NCBI RefSeq assembly: GCF_027409185.1
Contig: NC_084460.1
Span: forward strand, 152,335,569 to 152,399,568
DNA length: 64,000 bases
Direction of reading: 5' to 3'
From: Cynocephalus volans
Lineage: Eukaryota; Chordata; Mammalia; Dermoptera; Cynocephalidae
The position numbers and the translations under genes were made by a program. Positions 1 to 10,760 of this stretch are shown here, in pieces. Position 1 is the first letter of the stretch. Each line of letters opens with the position of its first letter. A model generated the notes under the pieces. The model was given only the letters and a program-made list of their open reading frames with translations, did no database searches and had not been told where the DNA came from.

Positions 1-1014
1 CATAATAAAAATTATCATTGAGTCTAATCCTATGATAAGAGACTGTTAGACAAGTATGCTTTCTTAGAAGTAAACCTCTCATCTTAGTAAATTACCTTTG
101 CTTGGGACCTAAATAGTGCTAAATTATGGTCTGCCTTCTTGTACCCTGGAAATAATAATTTATTTAGAGTGAACAAAAATTTACTTTCAAAATGGAATTC
201 TATTTTTTATGACTGAGCCTGATATCAGCTAGTAAAAATCAGTATCGATGGCATTCTCTTTGGGAAAATCCTGGGCATTTGTTTAACAGATAATGATAGT
301 ATATATGTTTAAGTTAAGGAATATATTTTAAAGTCCTCAAGAGAATGTGGAGAAATAGAAAGCATGATTCTTACTGTGTTTATCAGTGTCATCACATGAA
401 CATCATTCCATATTCAGAACTGGATGAGTTATTTAGAAAGTCCAATTGGATTTTCTTTCTTTTTGACAATTGCTTACTTAATTTGGTCACTAATTCTTTA
501 AACATTATCAGATTCCTGTTATTAGCCATCATCAGAGCTCAACATCAAATACTGTGACAAAGAGGACAGATGCCCAGCACTGGAAAAGCTGACTCTTAGC
601 ACATGAGCAGCCAGGGAGCAAGAGCTCCCCTACAGAAGAGTTTGGTCTGCTCAGGTCATCACAATTCCCACCACACTTCATTGTTTCTTGTCCCTGTCTG
701 GACGAGAAACACCATAATGTTTATAACTTCTAATCTTGTTTGTTCAGCCTTATGCCTGGGCTGCAGGAGAAATGGGAAGAGAGGAGTAAACTGTCACAGA
801 ATATATGCCAGTAAAATACCAATATGAAAGAACACGGTTAACTTGGATTTGATTTAAATAGGCCTTTTTATCTAATGACTTATTTCGCTGGTAAATCTGA
901 GATAGAAGATATGGGTTTTTCAATTGGTGTATTTGAAACGATGAAAATGGATGGACTCATCTAGGTGATTATTTTTTGTTTTGTTGTGTTTTTAATCCAC
1001 AAATTTGTTTTTAA
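1..1014. other. Unique AT-rich DNA, nothing recognised
   Basis: I see no gene, RNA gene or recognisable repeat. Short open frames of about 70 codons have no family resemblance and match chance expectation in AT-rich DNA. Confidence 0.5.
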
Positions 1015-1345
1015 ATAAGATTTTACAAAGGACATGTAATACTGATGAAACTGGAGATACTATAATTGAGGTTTATGTGGCAGCATGTAGTATTGCAGGC
1101 TACATGTTAAAGTCTGGAAAGCACAGGAAGAGAAAAGGACCAAGAATGGAGCTCTAAGGGAATCCTACATTTGAATGTCAAAGAATTACAGAAGAAACAA
1201 CAGGGGAGAAAGTCTGAGCATGAATGGTCAGTGTAACAGAAGGAAAACCAGAAATTGGTATAGGAGGGAGTTTCAAAAGAATGCATTTAATCAGGAAAGA
1301 ACCCTTAGAATAAAAAAATTAAAAGAGACCTTTACATTTAACTAC
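1015..1345 (-). mobile_element. L2 LINE fragment, antisense
   Basis: Read on the minus strand, this resembles the middle of an L2 ORF. On the plus strand the order of motifs (a GGAAAGCACAGGAAGAG-like run, then GGAGCTCTAAGGGAATCCTACATTTG) parallels antisense L2 copies elsewhere in the window at 9.3-10.0 and 19.7-20.6 kb. It is old and boundaries are uncertain by about 100 bp. It is only an inactive relic. Confidence 0.45.
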
Positions 1346-2617
1346 TTCACAGAAAATAATGTTCTGTAAGGTGGGAGGAAGAGTGGGGAGTTGAGAAAGC
1401 AGAATTTTGCTGAAATACGGAAGACTGTGATGAGATAGCAGATTCAAGGAAACATGGAGTCAAAGGAAGGAATTTTTGTTGTTGTTTGATTTTAGCACTC
1501 TTACAGTTAAAAAAGAAAGAAAAACTATCTGAAGAATTAAAACTACAGAAACCTGCAGTGACTGAATAGTTTGGAGATTAGAGGAAGTTCACTAGCCTTT
1601 ATTTTCTCCATGATACAGAGAACAAGGTGTCAATTAGAATGAATTAGGTACATATGAATAGAAAAACTGAATAAAATAACTTATGAAAGAAACATTAGAA
1701 AAGGCCAAAAGTAAACTAGCCAGAACCAAGAAAAAATAAATTGCTGTAGTGTGCTGATGGTCTAACTATTGTTATAAACCACACAATTTTTACTGGTGTG
1801 AACGTGAAGCATTAGCATCATTACTCTGATCATGCATTTTATTGTTGTTAAAACAGTGACAATTATTTTGCTTCTGGAATCAAAGAAACTTTGCCCTTAA
1901 GGTATTTCATTTGCCTTGGAATGATGTACTAATTGATAAGTTATAATTCTGTTCAGATCAGATCATAATCTATTTCAAGATCAATTTTAGATCATTTTAG
2001 TCAGCAGTTAATATTTGAAACACAACTAAAATAGTATAAATTCAACTTGTAGTAATATACTGGCTCAGCTTTGTGATGACTTTGGATCAATTTCATTTGA
2101 CAGTTGGGACAGATCCATCTTGAAAAAATTGCTGTACAAAGATTTGGATTTATATAAAAACAGAACACTTTATCTGGTATGAGTTTTATGGTCGGTAGTT
2201 TCTTTGTCTCTAGCTGATACACAGTCCAATATTACCACTTTTTAAAAAATAGTTTTAAAAAACAGTAAATTTAATGTATCTTTTTATTCATAATGCTGAC
2301 ATTTTGGGGATCATTAATTAAAATCTTGCAAATATCTATCTTTATGCCATTTGACAACTTACAATTATGCACTGTAAGGTTAAAAATCATTATACATATT
2401 ACAATTATTTCTCATTGTTATGAAAATGAGCTTATCTTCATATGCAATGATGCTATTGTAGATCTATTGTTCATGGGATATGTACTTTAAATTACTCTTC
2501 CCCAGTTCATGTAGGCATGCTCTGAGCTACTTCAGTCTCTTTCCTGCTCCTAATGTGAGTCTGTAAGACATATTTGCAAGAGACCTAGGTTATGAGTAGC
2601 ATCCATTACCATGAGGA
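1346..2617. other. Unique AT-rich DNA, nothing recognised
   Basis: No gene or clear repeat. Frames at 2001-2222 (minus) and 2293-2490 (plus) are short, lack domain character and look like chance. Confidence 0.45.
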
Positions 2618-2725
2618 GAATTTTTTCTTTTTTTTAATTCAAAGCTAACTGGTCCTTATATGAATATATGACCTTGGCCTCATTAAGACAGTCTTTAACC
2701 AACTGAGCATACTGCTTCAGGCTAC
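2618..2725 (-). mobile_element. tRNA-derived SINE, antisense, degraded
   Basis: On the minus strand the segment reads like a tRNA head, with an A-box-like GCTCAGTTGGTTAAAGAC, a central CCAAGGTC and then GGACCAGTTAGC, followed by an A-rich tail (the T-rich run near 2621-2638 on plus). The order and motifs match the better preserved copy at 52726-52830. I could not see a TSD. It is older than the other two SINE copies. Confidence 0.55.
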
Positions 2726-3204
2726 GATTATTTATATCTTTCTTGCAGAAAATTCTTCAATCCTTGTTACAAATGTTCTAAATCTCATAAGGTTATTTTA
2801 ATGGCTTTTCTGACTGTTCCTTTTTATAGCACTCCAACCAAGACAGCTGAGATTATTTAATCTTCACCGTTAGCTTAATCTCCACAGCAGCCAGATTCTG
2901 GGACAAATCAGAAAACACAATTCAAGTTTATCCATTAGTGACCCACTAGATCAGCCCCATCCCAAATTCCTACTTGAGTTTTCTACCAGGAACCACTCTG
3001 GTAGAGAAGCTTAATTACCCTGAACTCCAATCGTCTGAGTCTGAATTACTGACATGACCATATTCCCAATTCCATCATTTCTAGTGTAACAAAAGAAAGC
3101 AAAATGGAACAATAAATAACCTAGGGTGAGGTTTTCCAAGGCATCAAGCCAGAGATCTGAAACTGTGGGCTGGCGAGTTATTGATAGAAATAAAGATGAA
3201 TAGA
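2726..3204. other. Unique DNA, nothing recognised
   Basis: No repeat or coding signal recognised before the L1 homology begins. An 87-codon minus-strand frame (3011-3274) overlaps the L1 start and has no coding features. Confidence 0.4.
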
Positions 3205-3455
3205 AGTGAAGTAAAAATGATGAAAGGATACAAACGATCATAAGAGACTCTGATGAACAATTATACACCAACAAATTGGATACCTAGAATAAATGGATAA
3301 ATTCTGTCATGCTTACAACCTACCAAGACTTATTTACGAAGAAACAGAAATTCTTAACAGACCAATAACAAGTAAGGAGATGGAATCAGCAAAAAAAAAA
3401 AAAAGTTGCCATCAAAGAAAAACCCAGGACCTATGGCTTCACTGCTGAATTCTAC

Positions 3456-3814
3456 AATACACTTTCTTTCTAAATTATTTTAATTTAATTTTTTAATTGC
3501 AAAAAGAACACTTAAAAATAAATTAGAAAAATGTAAGTAAAATTTTGGGGAGGGACATGAGCAGATAAGTCACACACCCTAAAGAAACACACATGGCTAA
3601 TAAGTATATTCTAAGATCTGGTTGTAGGTGGGAGTATGGCTGGCCCTCGGCTCCCGTCACAGGATCATCAGGCATCTTAGCTGGCTGTGTTGGTTGCTTG
3701 GATACGGGCGGGGGCGTGGCCAAGACCCTTAGCCCCCTCCTCAGAACACCCGGTGTCTTGGCTGGCTGGGTTGCTTGCCTGAATGTGGGAGGGGGCATGG
3801 CCAAGACCACTGGC
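3456..3814. mobile_element. Unclassified 359 bp insertion in L1, GC-rich half with 84 bp tandem duplication
   Basis: L1 ORF2 homology stops at GAATTCTAC (ending 3455) and resumes at TCTACCAAACACTT (from 3815), so TCTAC at 3451-3455 and 3815-3819 looks like a 5 bp target duplication. The insert has an AT-rich left half and a strongly GC-rich right half. Two imperfect tandem copies, about 84 bp apart, share CTTRGCTGGCTG near 3675 and 3758 and GGCCAAGACC near 3719 and 3800. I do not recognise the family. A 5 bp duplication would suit an LTR element, but the ends are not TG...CA. Confidence 0.6.
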
Positions 3815-4974
3815 TCTACCAAACACTTAAAAAAGAACTAATACTAATTCTTCTAAAACTCTTCCAAGAAACTAAAGAGGAAGAAATACTTCCAAACTCA
3901 TTTTATGAGGCCAGGATCACCCTGGCTAGTCAAAGACACTACAAAAAAAGAAAACTACAGACCAGTATCTTTGATGAACATGCATGCAAAAATTCTCAGC
4001 ATAATATTGGCAAACCAAATTCAACAACACATTAAGATCATTCACCATGATCAAGAGGGATTCATCCTAAAAATGCAAAAATCATAAATCAATAAAAGTG
4101 ATACATAACATTAACAGAATTAAGGACTAAAATCAAACAATCATTTCAATAGATGCAGAAAAAGTATTTGACCAAATTCAACACTCTTTCATGCTAAACT
4201 CTCTTAAACAAACTAGGTATATGAGGAATGTACCTCAATACAATAAAGGCATATATGACAAACCCACAGCTGACTTCATACTCAACAGTAAAAAGTTAAA
4301 AGCTTTTCCTGTAAGATCCAGAATAAGATAAGGATGTCCACTGTGTCCACTTCTACTCAATATAGTACTGGAAGTCCTAGCCAGAGGAATTAAGCAAAGG
4401 GAAAAAATAAGAGGCATCAAATTGGAAAGAAAGAAATTAAATTGTTCGTTGGCAGATAACATGATTTTATGTATAGAAAACCCCAAAGTCTCCACCAAAA
4501 AACTGTTCAAATTGATAAACAATTCAGTAAAGTTGCAGATTATAAAATCCACATACAAAAATCTGTAGCAATTCTGTGAGCTATCTGAGAAAATATCAAG
4601 AAAACAATCCCATTTACAATAGCTACAAAAAATAAAACAAAATACTTATGAATAAATTTAACCAAGGATGTGAAAGATCTTTACACTGAAAGCTACAAAA
4701 CAGTAATGAATTAAATTGAAAACACAAATAAATAGAAAGATATCCTGTGTTTATGTATTCTAAGAATTAATAATAGTAAAATGTCTATGCTACCCAAAGT
4801 GATTTGCAGATTTGACACAATCTGTATCAAAATACCTATGACATTCTTCACAGCAATGGAAAAAAATAGTTCTAAAACCCATGTAAAACCAGAAAAGACC
4901 CCAAATAGCTAAATAAATATTAAACAATAGGAACAACGCTAGAGGCATCATGCTACCTGACTTCAAAATATGAG

Positions 4975-5376
4975 CATATTAGTCTGTTTTTGTGTTGCTA
5001 TAACAGAATACCCAAAACTGGGTAATTTATAAAGAAAAGAGGCTTATTTGGCTTGTGATTCAGGGACAGCAGCATGTGGCAAGGGCCTCAGCCTTACTTT
5101 TGCTAATGGCAGAAAATGACAGGGCACTCAGCTGATGTGAGCAGATCACAAGGTGAGAGGAAGCAAGAGAAAGGGAGGGAGATGCCGGAGTTCTTTAAAC
5201 AACCAGCTCTCATAGGAATTAATAGAATCAGAACTCAGTCATTACCCCCGCCCCCCAGGGAAGGTATTATTCATGAGGGATCCAAATCCCATGACCCAAA
5301 CAGTTCCCAACACTGCCACATTGGGGATCAAATTTCTACATAAGCTTTGGGGGAACAATATATCCAAACTCTATCA
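4975..5376 (-). mobile_element. MST/THE1-type MaLR solo LTR, antisense
   Basis: The reverse complement begins TGATAGAGTTTGGATATATTG and ends near CAGACTAATATG, the usual layout of MST/THE1 LTRs. On plus it reads ATTAGTCTGTTTTTGTGTTGC at the left and CCAAACTCTATCA at the right. ATGAG at 4970-4974 and 5377-5381 is a perfect 5 bp target duplication, and L1 homology continues directly across it. Length is 402 bp. It is a solo LTR; no internal sequence is present. Confidence 0.9.
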
Positions 5377-5969
5377 ATGAGTACTATAAACCTATAGTAA
5401 ACAAAACAGAATGATACTTGCATAAAAACAGACAAATAGACCATTGGAACAAAATAGAGAGCCCAGAAATAAATGCAAGCATTTATAGTCAACCGTCTTT
5501 TGACAAAGGCACTAAGAACACACAATGGGGAAAAGACAGTCTCTTCCATAATGGTGCTGAGAAAACTGACTATCCCCATACAGAAGAAATTAAAGCCTTA
5601 TCTCACACTGTAGACAAAAATCTACTCAAAATGGTCTAAAGACTTAAATGTAAGACCCCAAACTATAAAACTACTACAAGAAAGCATAAGGGGAAAGTTC
5701 CATGACATTGGTCTTGGCAGTTACATTTTGGATATGACTCCAAAAGCACAGGCAACAAAAGCTAAAATGGACAAATGGTATTACATCAAGATAAAAAGCT
5801 TCTGTAAAGCAAAAGAAATGATAACGAAGTGAAGAGCCAACCTACAGAATTGCAGAAAGTATTTCCAAACTGTATGTCTAAAATATGTAAGGAACTCAAA
5901 TAACTCAATAGCAAGGAAACGAATAGGCCAGTTAAAAGATGAGCAAAGGACCTGAACAGACATTTTCTT

Positions 5970-6118
5970 CACAATTTACATGATTATTTTTAAAGTGTTG
6001 CTTTCAAGATTGATAGTTACATGTAATTGTTGCTAGGAATTTTCTTGCGCAACGGATTTTCATTTTCAGACTTATTTGCATTTCCACAATAGTAATTTTT
6101 TAAAAAATAAAACAAAAC
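5970..6118. other. Non-L1 insert within L1 ORF2
   Basis: L1 homology breaks after GACCTGAACAGACATTTT and resumes at AAATGGCCAACAGGTATAT. Intact L1s have only about 17 bases between these points; here there are about 150. The insert ends in an A-rich run near 6100-6120, as a small retrotransposed RNA would, but I recognise neither a known small RNA nor a TSD. Boundaries are uncertain by 10-15 bp. Confidence 0.45.
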
Positions 6119-6915
6119 AAAAATGGCCAACAGGTATATAAAGCAATATTCAACATCACTAATCATCAGGGAATTATAAATTAAAACTACAATGAGATAT
6201 CATCACACACCTGTTAAAATGTCTATTACTAAAAAAACAAAAGATAACAAGTGTTGGCAAGAATGTGGAGAAAAGGGAGCACTTGCATAGTGTTTGTGGT
6301 ACATAAATTAGTACAGTCATTATGAAAAACATTTTAAAAAATTAAAAATTGAACTTCCATATAATCCAGCAATCGTACTACTGGTTATATACCCCCCAGA
6401 AAATTTTATCAGTATTTTGAAGAAATATCTGCACTTTCATGTTTATTGCAATATTATTCACAGTAGCCAAGATATGCAAACAACCTGTATGTCCATTGAG
6501 AGATGAGTGGATAAGAAAAATGTAGTATATATGTACTATTATATTAAGTGAAATAAGCCACGCACAGAAAAACGAATATCGCATGATCTCATTCATACAC
6601 GCAGTCTTTAAAAAGTTGATCTCACAGAAGGAGAGAGTAGAATGGTTGATCCCCAGTGGCTGAGGTGGTCGGGGAATGTTTGGTTATTGGAGAAATGTTG
6701 GTCAAAGGATAGAAAATTTCAGTTAGGAAGGAAAAAGAAGCTCAAGAGCTCTGTTGTACAATATAGTGACTATAGTTATAGTTATAGTTAATATATTATA
6801 TTCTTAAAAATGTGAGAAAGTGGATGTAAAGTGCTTTCACCACAAAAATAACTATGTGAGGTAATGAATATGTTAATCGATTAGCTCGATTTAGTCATTC
6901 AACATTGTATATATA

Positions 6916-6996
6916 CAAGGATACTTCAAAAAGATCACGGAAAATAGAGTTAGAAGATAACACAAGTCTTCTCATGAACTTTTTGCAGTTCCCTCG
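6916..6996. mobile_element. 81 bp mariner-type palindromic MITE
   Basis: The block starts CAAGGATACTTCAAAAAG and ends CTTTTTGCAGTTCCCTCG, so the two arms are inverted repeats. It is flanked by TA at 6914-6915 and 6997-6998, the duplication typical of Tc1/mariner transposons, and interrupts L1 3' UTR homology. A sister copy with the same ends and nearly the same length lies at 51565-51644. It has no coding capacity. Confidence 0.8.
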
Positions 6997-7060
6997 TACT
7001 TCAAAACATCACATTGTACATGGTAAATACATACAATTTTTTCTGACAATTAAAGAAAAA

Positions 7061-8084
7061 AGAAAATGATGGAAGGAACAGAAGATCATAGATATGGAAG
7101 AGAATAACAGTCTATCAAAAAACTTGCTCCATTATACGAATGTAGTGTGTTAAGGAATTAATAATGAAAGTGCCCTTAAGGAATGAATAATGATCCAGCA
7201 CCTAAAATTACCACATTATTACTTTGCTCTTGATTATCCTTACTTTGTCTAAAAATGCACATACACATATTTAGAATGAGGATTTTTTTATTCTGAATTT
7301 TGGCCTTGATACATAATCCACAAATATAAAATGTGTGACATTTTCCCCCTTTAGTTAACCTAATTAATTAATCCTCTCCCTATAAATATATATCTTAAAA
7401 ACTTCTAAATCAATAAATGGAGGCTTGCTTGTACCTTTCAGCACTGTATTCTACAGGCTATGGGAAAAGAATTTTCACTCTCCTATTCAACAACTTGTAT
7501 TTAGTGTCTCTTATGAAGCCTAGTTCTAGTAAGTGTGCAGTATAGTGCTAGTATTACCAACCTCATGGCCTGGACAGTTAGTAATGACCGCCATCTCACA
7601 TTAACAGTTTAAACAACAAATAAAAACAACTAAAAACCTAATGTTTATATATTTTAATGTTTCATAAATGCAGCAAAATTTTTTTGGAAGAAAAAGTAGA
7701 TTGAATGCCAGGAACCAGAAACTTTCTGAAGAAAATTTGTAGGAATCTGCTATGTGAAGACTTAGAGGTGGTATAAGGAGTGTATTCCTGGCAGGCAAAA
7801 CAAATCATTGGTGCAATTATCTGAGGTGGAAAGTGACTTGGTACCTTAAAAGAAGTTTTAAAAAATTCCATGACACTTATAGTACAAAGAATAAGGAAGT
7901 CAGAGACATGAAAAAAGCAGGCAGTGGCCATACCCTCATAGGTTATGCTAGTATATTTGGAAGCAATCAAAGAGCAGAAACCACAAAAATGATTTCATAT
8001 AATCTATTTCCTATAAGGTTACCAAGAGTGTGTAAATCATGAATTGAAATTTATAAACTTTGGAAGTAACAGCTTTATTTTTAA
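7061..8084. other. Unique AT-rich DNA; possible LTR-like signal near 7380-7460
   Basis: No gene recognised. A TATAAATATATATC run at about 7381 followed by AATAAATGGAGG near 7412 loosely resembles the promoter/poly(A) spacing of an LTR, but nothing else supports that. Frames at 7601-7970 (minus) and 7833-8042 (plus) look like chance. Confidence 0.4.
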
Positions 8085-8099
8085 AAAAGACCAAGAAAT

Positions 8100-8441
8100 T
8101 ATATTAAGTGAAACAAGTCAGGCACAGAAAGAGAAATACCGTATGTTCTCACTTATTTGTGGGAGCTAAAAATAAATAAATAAATAAATATACAAACAAA
8201 TAAAGAGAGGGGCAGAAGACACAACAATCACAACAATTCCTTGAACTTGTTAAGACAAGTGAACAGATATGATGTAGTGGGGTGGGGAGGGAAGAAAAGG
8301 AGGGTGAAAGAAGAACAGGTAAAAACATGAAAATCAACTACAATGTATATTGGGAAGTTTAAATAAATGAATGAATGAATGAATGAATGAATGAATAAAT
8401 AAATAAATAAATAAATAAAATAAAATAAATAAAATAAAATA
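8100..8441 (+). mobile_element. 5'-truncated L1 3' end, relatively young
   Basis: Begins with the end of ORF2/3' UTR junction sequence (ATTAAGTGAAACAAGTCAGGCACAG) and passes into a 3' UTR with a G-rich stretch at 8275-8305. It ends in an A-rich tail that has become a tetranucleotide array. Likely target duplications are AAAAGACCAAGAAAT at 8085-8099 and AAAAGTCCCAGAAAT at 8442-8456 (13 of 15 identical). The 3' UTR differs from the L1MA-type element at 3.2-7.06 kb, suggesting a later subfamily. Confidence 0.8.
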
Positions 8442-8444
8442 AAA
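8361..8444. repeat. (AATG)n-(AATA)n-(AAAAT)n microsatellite in L1 tail
   Basis: Tandem AATG units are followed by AATA and then AAAAT-type units. It sits at the 3' end of the adjacent L1 and most likely grew from its poly(A) tail. Confidence 0.9.
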
Positions 8445-8499
8445 AGTCCCAGAAATCAACAAACAGTGTAATACCCTATGTTTAAAACTAAAACAACAG

Positions 8500-9290
8500 C
8501 AGCAACAAAAATGAAAACACAACTAAAAAAAATATTTTTAGAGATATGCGAAATATATAGAAATCAGTTTAAAGGCAGATCAAAGATGAACCCAATATGC
8601 AGGATAATGGTGACCTCTGAAGGGAGTAAGGCAGGGCAGCCGGGCTGTCGGGCCTTAAAAACTAACGCCACCTTAAGTGACATTACAAGCGGCTCCATTA
8701 TGGGCCCACAAGGGTGTATTGACGTGGCAGCCTAAGACGGCACCGGGAGGAAGTAGGGTGGGGGTGTCTGCGGGAACCTTGCCTTAGCCCTTATTGGCCA
8801 AATACGTGCTTCCGTGCTCGTGGTTGCAATAGCTAGGAATTGAGACAGGATGCATGCTCTCCTGACCTTTAAGCTGATAAGATTATGTAACAAAACCTCC
8901 CTTCCCCATTTGCCTTTAAAAGCAAGTGCTTGTGTGATAATAAACAGAACTGCTCGACAGAATTCCCTCCGCTTCTGAGTGTCCTTTAACCGGGCTGTTT
9001 TTGGGGCTGGCGGGTGTGCTCACCTCTCTTCACGGCTCTCTTCCCCCATCTCCTTCCAAAGGGAACAGGAGGGAAAGAGGAATCCCAGGCCATTCTCTCG
9101 CCCACCAAAAGGAACGAGGCTAGGGCTGTTCAGGTTGGCCGGCGGCATACCCAACACCGGGCAGAGTATACAAGTAGATGCAACAGTTCTGGTGACATTC
9201 TAGCACTTAATTTTGGTGTCAGTTCACAGTGTTTATTGTATTATTTTGCTTTCTCTAAGTTTCTAAGGTAATATTGCCTATTTTAATATG
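8500..9290 (+). mobile_element. Old L1 3' UTR fragment, split by an LTR
   Basis: Left part (8500-8627, with ATGGTGACCTCTGAAGGGAG) and right part (9168-9290, with GGTGACATTCTAGCACTT and GTTTATTGTATTATTTTGC) together resemble the 3' UTR of an old L1. The ERV1-like LTR at 8628-9163 interrupts them. Identification of the host element is tentative. Confidence 0.4.
8628..9163 (+). mobile_element. ERV1-like solo LTR, CpG-retaining
   Basis: A GC-rich 536 bp block in AT-rich surroundings. GAGT at 8624-8627 and 9164-9167 fits a 4 bp target duplication, and the right end is ACACCGGGCA. LTR-like signals appear in order: an inverted CCAAT (ATTGG, 8792-8796), a TTTAAAAG TATA-like box (8914-8921), AATAAA (8939-8944), then a GC-rich R/U5-like region containing GGCTGTTTTTGGGGCTGGCG. 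The left end lacks a clear TG (AAGGCAGG), so the start may have mutated or be a few bases off. No internal retroviral sequence remains. The exact family is not known to me. Confidence 0.7.
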
Positions 9291-9299
9291 TCAAACATT

Positions 9300-10010
9300 A
9301 TGTCGAAGTGGAATGGACTGGTGTGGGAGCAGACGGGAAGCAGAAGCTGAGAATGCAGTGAGGAGGCCTGTGAACTTGGACGATGGAGCAGGTGAGGAAG
9401 ACAAATGAGTTAAAGATGACTCGTATGTTTCTGCTTGTATTACGAGAAGGAAAGGGGTAGCCTGTTCCTGAGATGCAAAAGATTAAATGAGGGCCAGAGA
9501 AGACAGGAGGACTCAGTTTTGAAAATTCTGGTCTTGAGATTCTGGAGAGATATCTTAGAAGAGGCAGAGGTCTGGCATAAAGGTACACATTTAGAAGCCA
9601 TCCATGTATAGAATGTATTTGAGGAAAGATGGAGAAAAGAATGCTAGTTTTAGACACACTTTAAGGGGCTGAATTTCGTAAAAGAGACAAAGGGGGTGGG
9701 TGACCTTAAAGGTAAGAGGGAATTATCGAGAAGTTAGACTGTCCCTTATTTCAAGGGAAAATATTGTCTTAAGAAGAGGGAAATGATTAACTCTGTTAAA
9801 TGCTCTAGATAAATCGAACAATGCAACAAAATTATCTATCCAGTTTTGCAACACTGAAATAATTAAAGATGTAAATATTAGGAGCTTTATTGGTGCAAAG
9901 GAAATGGATTACAGATTGGAGTGAGTAGAAGGTAAATGAGGTAAGGATGTAGAAGGTGATCTGTGAGAGCATCTGGAGAGAGAGCTCAGTGACTGGAATA
10001 TCTTGTTTTT
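9300..10010 (-). mobile_element. L2 LINE fragment, antisense
   Basis: On the plus strand the region has the G/A-rich antisense-L2 look: GACGATGGAGCAGGTGAGG, AAGATGACTCGTATGTTTCTG, TCAGTTTTGAAAATTCTGG and AAATGCTCTAGATAAATCGAACAATG appear in L2 order. A 119-codon minus-strand frame (9298-9657) is remnant L2 sequence, not a gene. Confidence 0.65.
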
Positions 10011-10112
10011 ATTGAAGTTCCTATTGACCTAAGATCAAAGATTCTCAATACGTGATGCTGATGAAAACCCCAAATAAAAGAATAGATTGAAGATTCCAGT
10101 GAGGAAAAAGTA

Positions 10113-10760
10113 TAGTCATGCATCACCTAATAAAGGGTTATGTTTTGAGAAATGCATCATAGACAGCTTCATGGTATGGGAAAGTGTATTAAGGAAGGGA
10201 ACAGCAATGAATTTTCCTGTGTACAGTGGCCACTAGTTGCATGAGTGTGGGCCCCGTGATTGTGTTACTAAGTCTCTCTGTGCCTCACTTTCCTCATCTG
10301 TTTAAATAGGGGTTAGAATAATATCACCTTCACAAAGTTATAAAAATTAAATCACAGGTGGGGATTATGCCTGGCACTCAACAAGCACTCAGTGAGTGTT
10401 AGCTAACTGTTATTACTATTATTTTGCTATGGGGATGCATGGCAATCATTTAAAATGCAAAAATTTCAACATAGACAATGATCTTTTCACTTGCAGTCAC
10501 AGCAAATGTGTCAAATGCTTGGCTTTTTATCTGAAAGGTCTGAGCTACTTTGGGAGGGTCACTCTGAGGGTATGCTGGGCACGCCTCCACAACATATTTT
10601 GCACTAGATTTGTTTACACCAGTATCACCACGTGTCATGCTACCACATCACTAAGTATCACTAAGGAATTTTTCAGCTCCATTATAATCTTATGGGAACA
10701 CCCTCCTACATGTGGGTTCATTGTTGACCATGGACTGAAATGCTATGTGGTGCATGACTG
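10113..10760. mobile_element. TcMar-Tigger element, ends bracketing a MIR-containing core
   Basis: The left end TAGTCATGCATCACCTAATAAAGG and the right end GTGGTGCATGACTG are the inverted termini of a Tigger-type transposon, with TA at 10111-10112 on the left. From about 10606 (TTTGTTTACACCAGTATCACC through TTTTTCAGCTCCATTATAATC) the sequence follows the usual 3' part. The 440 bp in between does not look like Tigger and contains a MIR. It may be a deletion-rearranged pair or a captured segment. No transposase frame survives. Confidence 0.7.
10230..10430 (+). mobile_element. MIR SINE
   Basis: Contains the MIR core and 3' motifs in order: GTGTTACTAAGTCTCTCTGTGCC, TTTCCTCATCTGT, then CTGGCACTCAACAAGCACTCAG and GCTAACTGTTATTACTATTATT. 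It lies between the two recognisable Tigger ends. Confidence 0.75.

Larger units (their letters stand above)
3205..7060 (+). mobile_element. L1 LINE, 5'-truncated ORF2 to 3' end, four later insertions
   Basis: A sense-strand L1 beginning inside ORF2. It runs through the reverse-transcriptase region (for example CAATAGATGCAGAAAAAGTATTTGACC near 4150 and the degraded YADD-region DNA near 4450), the C-terminal part, and the 3' UTR ending near 7050 with a TTGTACATGGTAAATACATACAATTT-like terminus. The 3' end resembles the L1MA/L1MB group. It is riddled with stops and frameshifts, so it is inactive. Four non-L1 blocks interrupt continuous homology at 3456-3814, 4975-5376, about 5970-6118 and 6916-6996, and all must post-date it. 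Confidence 0.9.

Noticed and set aside
3205..7060. Possible active L1
   Set aside because: It is 5'-truncated, has many stops and frameshifts and is split by four insertions.
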